The notes under the pieces are model-generated. The model searched no databases. It was not told the origin of the DNA and worked only from the letters and a program-made list of their open reading frames with translations. Below, one piece after another: positions 60,216-64,000 of a DNA stretch of 64,000 nucleotides. The DNA is from Sphingobacterium bambusae (lineage in GTDB: Bacteria > Bacteroidota > Bacteroidia > Sphingobacteriales > Sphingobacteriaceae). Both the position numbers and the translations under genes were made by a program. How positions within the stretch are numbered: the first letter of the stretch is position 1; each line of letters begins with the position of its first letter. The DNA lies in NCBI RefSeq assembly GCF_033955345.1, contig NZ_CP138332.1, positions 4,650,001 to 4,714,000 on the forward strand. The letters run 5' to 3'.

Positions 60216-63200
60216 ATGTTCAGACATTTAAAGTACATCGATGGAAATTCGGACAAGTTTTGGCAAATAGAGCAGGAGGGAAATACACATACGGTCACCT
60301 ATGGAAAGAACGGTACCAGTGGTCAATCCAAGACAAAAACATTCGATTCTGAAGAGGCCAGTGTTAAAGACGCCGAAAAGCTGACTAACGAGAAGATCAA
60401 AAAAGGCTATTCCGACGATGGTACGGTCGTAGTGCCAAACATAGATTCCTCCGCAAAGCGTTCTGGTACAGGGTTCTCCTCCTCGCAGCAAGCTAAGTTA
60501 CAATTACAGGAGACCTTGCGTACCCTAATAAAATCGGGTAAAGCTGTGGATGTCTTACCCTTTTTGAAGGAATATAGTAAGGGTAATTTGGAGCTGCTGA
60601 AGAAAGAGATTAAGCAAGCGAAGAAATATTGGATGAGCTATGTAGACCTTTCTAATGATGCCGAATTTCGGCAAATGGCTAGCCACGGTTGGGGTAAACG
60701 CGGAACGAATAGCCAAGAATATAAAATCAAATTACTGGCTCTAGGAACGTTCAGCCTCTCTGATAGCACCACTTGGAGCGAGTTCGTCGATCTGCTTAGT
60801 CAGCAGCAAGATCCTATTTTAGCCGATCTATTGGATTGGGCCAAGCCTGATTGGCTGGCCGAGTATCTGAAACAACAGTATCAAAAAAATGATTGGAATT
60901 ACGTGGCCTATTCAGCCTTACGAAAATGGGAAGCGCAAGGCTTACTTGCATTTGAGGAAGAAGTGTATGCCCGTTCCTTGACCAATTACCATCAATGGAG
61001 GGCTAATGAAAAAGACGTGGAAAAGTATGTGCGGTATCTATTGGACGACCCACTGACGGTATCGCGAGATATTCCCTTGTTGTTTGCGTATGAAACCAAT
61101 ATACAGAACATATACCTGCACTTCGACTACCAATCGAAAGAAAATGTACTATTCTGGGATCAAATTTTTGATCATATGCTTTCCGAAGGAAAGGTTGATA
61201 AACGCTGGTTATTCATTTCAGCTTTGGAGGCGCAAACAAAGTCGTGGAATCCCAATTTGCGGAGTTATTTTAGGAAGCTGATCGAACGACTTAATGTAGA
61301 GAATGAAATGTTGTTGCAGGAGCAGACCGCCATATTTCCGCTGCTCCACGCCGAATTGCCAGCAGTGGTTAATTTTGCGGTAGAACTTCTTAAGCCCTTG
61401 TTGCTAGATTCCAAGTTCGATTTGCTGGAATTTGAAAATTGGTTAGCCGCTGTATTTATGCGCGCTGACGTCAAAAAATCTATCAAAACCCTACTGATTC
61501 AATTCGACAAAATTTTGAAAATACAGGTCAAAGCACGAGCGTCACTGTTATTGCTGGTATCAGATGTCTTTATGGTACCCGAGTTGCAGCTGCAGGAGCG
61601 GGCAGTGAAGTTGATCTGTAAATATGGTGATACCAATGATGCCGATCTGAGCGAAAAGCTTAGCCTCTACAGTGATCAGCTGTTGGGTAATCTAAAAGAC
61701 GAGTTGAAACCTTTTCTTTCGGACGACGAGGGATTGAGTTTGGAAGAGGTGTTGGCACCCTTGCAGGGCGATGTTAACTCCTATTTACCGCAGGCGGCGA
61801 CTGTGCCGGTGCTGGAGGAAATACTGGAACAGCCGCAGGATTGGAGTGGCATCCTATTTCAGGTGGGGAAAGTGCTTGGCGATAATGATTCCGTGCAGAT
61901 GGAGATTTTGGTCAATGCTTGGATGATACATCGCGCTAGCTTTCCGGATGACTACAAAGTGCAGCTTGAACCGTACACGAAACAGTTGAACAAGACTTAC
62001 CGTGAATCGGCTTGGTTTCATTATTTTTCCAATTTCTTACATGCTATTTATTATAATCCTGAAAAGATAAGCCTACAGCCCGACCGTTATATGACGCATT
62101 CTAAAACGGTGGCTGTCTTGGGTAACCTGTTGCTTACTGTGCAGCGGCGTATGCTTGCCAACGTAAATTTACCGCTGTTATCTTTACCTACACACGCCCC
62201 CTGTTATGTGAACCCGCTTCAGCTTGTCGAGCGCTTGTTGCAGTACGAGAAAGCAGAGCAGGCTATTGATTTACTGGATTTCAGTGTAGCCGTTAGCCGC
62301 ATGCCTCGCGTGCACGTAGAGGCTGCTTGGGCCGCAGCACAAAGCCTGCAGGATGGGAAGGTCAAGGACTTGCTACGCTACGCACTTGGACTGAGCGACG
62401 AACTTCTAGTCGATAAGAAATCTTGGTTGCAAAAGCTGTTGCCTGCGAAGCAGTCGAACGACAGCCTGTGGGCAGGAATTTGGGCGACGGCAGCACGTAC
62501 ACATCATCCCAATGGTAATTTCGAGCAGCTTGCTGCCGTGCTAAATGAGGTGCCCTTCGCCGTGGCTCCCTTTCGTCCAGAACCGAAGTTCGAATCAGCC
62601 TATTACATGGCCTATAATTATGCAACAAAAAAACAAGAGCCGGAGTATCTAGGCGAGAAGCTCCTTTATGCTCTACCTACTTTCGGTGAGATCCCCGCAA
62701 CGTTTCTGTATGGCAAGGATCTTTTCTTCCGGGGTAAAGATGGGGTATCTCCCTACTATATCTACGGTAGCGATGTGGCGTACATGTATAGCCTTATGCC
62801 TCAGAATCCAGAAGCATTGGCACTGTTCCTTACCAGCGTTTACAGCCGCATGAACGACTACGCCGGTAAGTCATCCAGTGCATTACTACACTGTATGTTG
62901 CACCCCTCTTACGTTATCGATTTACAATCTTCTTTTTATTTGGCAACCTGCTGTTTCAACAAAGAGAAGGAAGTCCGCATTATCGCTGGCGAGGTGCTAT
63001 TGCATAGCGTTGAACAGGGGCGTTTGCAACCTTCGGTTATGGGTAAAGATATCGGCTTTTTGATCAGTCATAACTACGGCCCTTTAGGACGATTGATCGA
63101 TGTTCTTGCTGCGGTAAAGGATATATCACCGTCCCAAACCGATGCACTACGGCAAGTGTTGGAAGCTACTTTTATTGCGACGCAACTAGGTGAAAAACCA

Positions 63201-63347
63201 CCATTAAACCTCAAAAAATTATTGGAAATGTATTTCGATGTGAAGAGCAAATCAATTAGCGCTATTGGAAAAAACGTTTTAGAGGCTCTTCAACGTTTTG
63301 AAACGGTTAAATCACTACAATCAATTCTTAAAAAAATACGGAGTTAA
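60216..63347 (+). CDS. WGR-domain protein with long helical-repeat body (MolR/DUF6493-like)
   Basis: 1043 residues from ATG 60216 (M-F-R-H-L-K-Y-I); an in-frame GTG at 60198 is possible. The N-terminal WGR domain is clear: Y-I-D-G-N-S-D-K-F-W-Q-I-E, then T-Y-G-K-N-G-T-S-G-Q and K-T-F-D-S-E-E-A. The rest is a helical, HEAT-like body without membrane segments (L-L-F-A-Y-E-T-N, and L-L-S-L-P-T-H-A-P-C-Y-V-N-P-L near residue 670). This fits DUF6493-type proteins of the Mol/Yeh operons, which also encode a MoxR AAA ATPase and a VWA protein. The following gene, 5 nt away, belongs to the same operon and is cut off by the window edge. Confidence 0.78.
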   Translation: MFRHLKYIDGNSDKFWQIEQEGNTHTVTYGKNGTSGQSKTKTFDSEEASVKDAEKLTNEKIKKGYSDDGTVVVPNIDSSAKRSGTGFSSSQQAKLQLQETLRTLIKSGKAVDVLPFLKEYSKGNLELLKKEIKQAKKYWMSYVDLSNDAEFRQMASHGWGKRGTNSQEYKIKLLALGTFSLSDSTTWSEFVDLLSQQQDPILADLLDWAKPDWLAEYLKQQYQKNDWNYVAYSALRKWEAQGLLAFEEEVYARSLTNYHQWRANEKDVEKYVRYLLDDPLTVSRDIPLLFAYETNIQNIYLHFDYQSKENVLFWDQIFDHMLSEGKVDKRWLFISALEAQTKSWNPNLRSYFRKLIERLNVENEMLLQEQTAIFPLLHAELPAVVNFAVELLKPLLLDSKFDLLEFENWLAAVFMRADVKKSIKTLLIQFDKILKIQVKARASLLLLVSDVFMVPELQLQERAVKLICKYGDTNDADLSEKLSLYSDQLLGNLKDELKPFLSDDEGLSLEEVLAPLQGDVNSYLPQAATVPVLEEILEQPQDWSGILFQVGKVLGDNDSVQMEILVNAWMIHRASFPDDYKVQLEPYTKQLNKTYRESAWFHYFSNFLHAIYYNPEKISLQPDRYMTHSKTVAVLGNLLLTVQRRMLANVNLPLLSLPTHAPCYVNPLQLVERLLQYEKAEQAIDLLDFSVAVSRMPRVHVEAAWAAAQSLQDGKVKDLLRYALGLSDELLVDKKSWLQKLLPAKQSNDSLWAGIWATAARTHHPNGNFEQLAAVLNEVPFAVAPFRPEPKFESAYYMAYNYATKKQEPEYLGEKLLYALPTFGEIPATFLYGKDLFFRGKDGVSPYYIYGSDVAYMYSLMPQNPEALALFLTSVYSRMNDYAGKSSSALLHCMLHPSYVIDLQSSFYLATCCFNKEKEVRIIAGEVLLHSVEQGRLQPSVMGKDIGFLISHNYGPLGRLIDVLAAVKDISPSQTDALRQVLEATFIATQLGEKPPLNLKKLLEMYFDVKSKSISAIGKNVLEALQRFETVKSLQSILKKIRS

Positions 63348-63352
63348 ACGAT

Positions 63353-64000
63353 ATGGCAACAACTGATTTAGATTTGGCCTACGCGAGCAATTCGTCCTTG
63401 CTACAGCAAAATGGTATACAGCAATTGGTCCTTGCACACCAAACGGAGCTGGCGGAAGTCAACCAAGTGCCCTGCTTCTTTTGGGGCAGTGTAACGGACC
63501 CTTTATTAACTTCTAAGTGCCTGCTGACCTTATCAAAGGTTGTTCGTTCCAGCTTTGGGCCGGTGCCCCCCAGCTTGCGTGATCCCATCGTGTCTGCGGG
63601 TACTGATCAGATTCGCTTCGAAGGCTTTTCTTCCTGTAATGGAGTGTATGCACGGCTAGACTTGCTAGAGGATGCTATCGATGGAGAGTTTCTCGCCAGC
63701 GGAACAACGAATGTGGACTTCAATGAACCTATGTTGAATGCCCTAAACGCCGTCCGAAAAACCGAAAAGATGGTGCTTGGTGTTGGCAGCAAAGAGGTTT
63801 CCATAAGTACCGACAAAGGCAAGGTGGTGGAGAAAAAGGTAAGCTTACCGCCGCGATGGATCAAGGGGCTCACTAGTGTGCAGCTTTATTTGGCGGATAT
63901 GGACCAGAAATTTCAGCTTAACAAGATGCAGATTGTACAGCTGTTTCAAAGCTTGCCGAAAGGAAATGTAAAGGGCGAGCTTTATCTTACGCAACGTGCC
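63353..64000 (+). CDS. Mol/Yeh-operon conserved protein (SWIM-associated type), N-terminal part
   Basis: The frame is open from ATG 63353 to the window end (216 codons). It reads M-A-T-T-D-L-D-L and then F-F-W-G-S-V-T-D-P-L-L-T, F-E-G-F-S-S-C-N-G-V-Y-A-R-L-D, G-T-T-N-V-D-F-N-E-P-M and V-E-K-K-V-S-L-P-P-R-W-I-K-G-L. I recall this set from large proteins encoded next to WGR, MoxR and VWA genes, often called SWIM zinc-finger proteins. The C-x-C...C-x-H zinc motif is not in the visible part, so the name is tentative. It lies 5 nt after the WGR gene. Confidence 0.6.
   Translation, partial: MATTDLDLAYASNSSLLQQNGIQQLVLAHQTELAEVNQVPCFFWGSVTDPLLTSKCLLTLSKVVRSSFGPVPPSLRDPIVSAGTDQIRFEGFSSCNGVYARLDLLEDAIDGEFLASGTTNVDFNEPMLNALNAVRKTEKMVLGVGSKEVSISTDKGKVVEKKVSLPPRWIKGLTSVQLYLADMDQKFQLNKMQIVQLFQSLPKGNVKGELYLTQRA

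Overview
The window is chromosomal DNA from a member of the Bacteroidota, most likely the Sphingobacteriaceae. Support comes from a SusC/SusD pair, several TonB-dependent receptors, ECF sigma/FecR units, many lipoproteins with Bacteroidota-style signal peptides, start sites without strong Shine-Dalgarno sequences, and promoter-like elements of the Bacteroidota type (TTTG, about 19 nt, TAnnTTTG). I see no insertion sequence, phage gene, tRNA, rRNA or CRISPR array. All functional calls come from motif recognition by eye; no database search was run.

Layout. 1-4899: operon of a TonB-dependent receptor (cut by the window edge), a DUF4876-type lipoprotein, a DUF6850-type outer-membrane barrel and a di-haem cytochrome c peroxidase. 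5052-9636: an OmpR-type two-component pair followed by a porin-like protein, a Dabb-like protein and a small cupin-like protein. 9722-14201: a secreted GH43-like enzyme, a VOC-family protein and a long MORN-like repeat protein. 14321-14494: a free-standing small RNA candidate. 14509-25009: a beta-glucan-type polysaccharide utilisation locus (SusC, SusD and a two-catalytic-domain GH-A/GH16 enzyme) with a divergent membrane-anchored propeller/LuxR regulator. 25068-29287: a very large TraB/GumN protein and an RDD membrane protein. 29423-35158: a complete RND efflux operon with operator-like inverted repeats. 36082-39181: an S41 protease, a three-gene ECF sigma operon and a YnfA protein. 39620-39838: a second small RNA candidate that shares its 3' architecture with the first, followed by a 43-residue membrane peptide. 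40222-48282: five tightly packed genes (HD-Pycsar-effector fusion, propeller lipoprotein, metallophosphoesterase, GAF/cyclase-like protein, kinase-like/Omp85 fusion). 48301-50396: lipid kinase, SurE and a small membrane protein. 50644-58574: ECF sigma, FecR, STN-type TonB receptor and surface lipoproteins. 58671-64000: an S41 protease lipoprotein and the start of a WGR-domain (Mol/Yeh-type) operon.

Most interesting. (1) The HD-PycTM fusion lies three genes upstream of a GAF protein in which I can see all three class III nucleotide-cyclase signature sites (D-I-x-x-S-T, T-D-G, N-x-x-x-R) separated by a long insertion. This may be an unrecognised Pycsar-like signalling operon. (2) The two intergenic RNAs (14.3 kb and 39.6 kb) share a 14-nt box, a 5-bp hairpin and a terminator in the same order and spacing, so they look like paralogues of one uncharacterised sRNA family. 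(3) A kinase-like periplasmic domain appears to be fused to an Omp85-type barrel.
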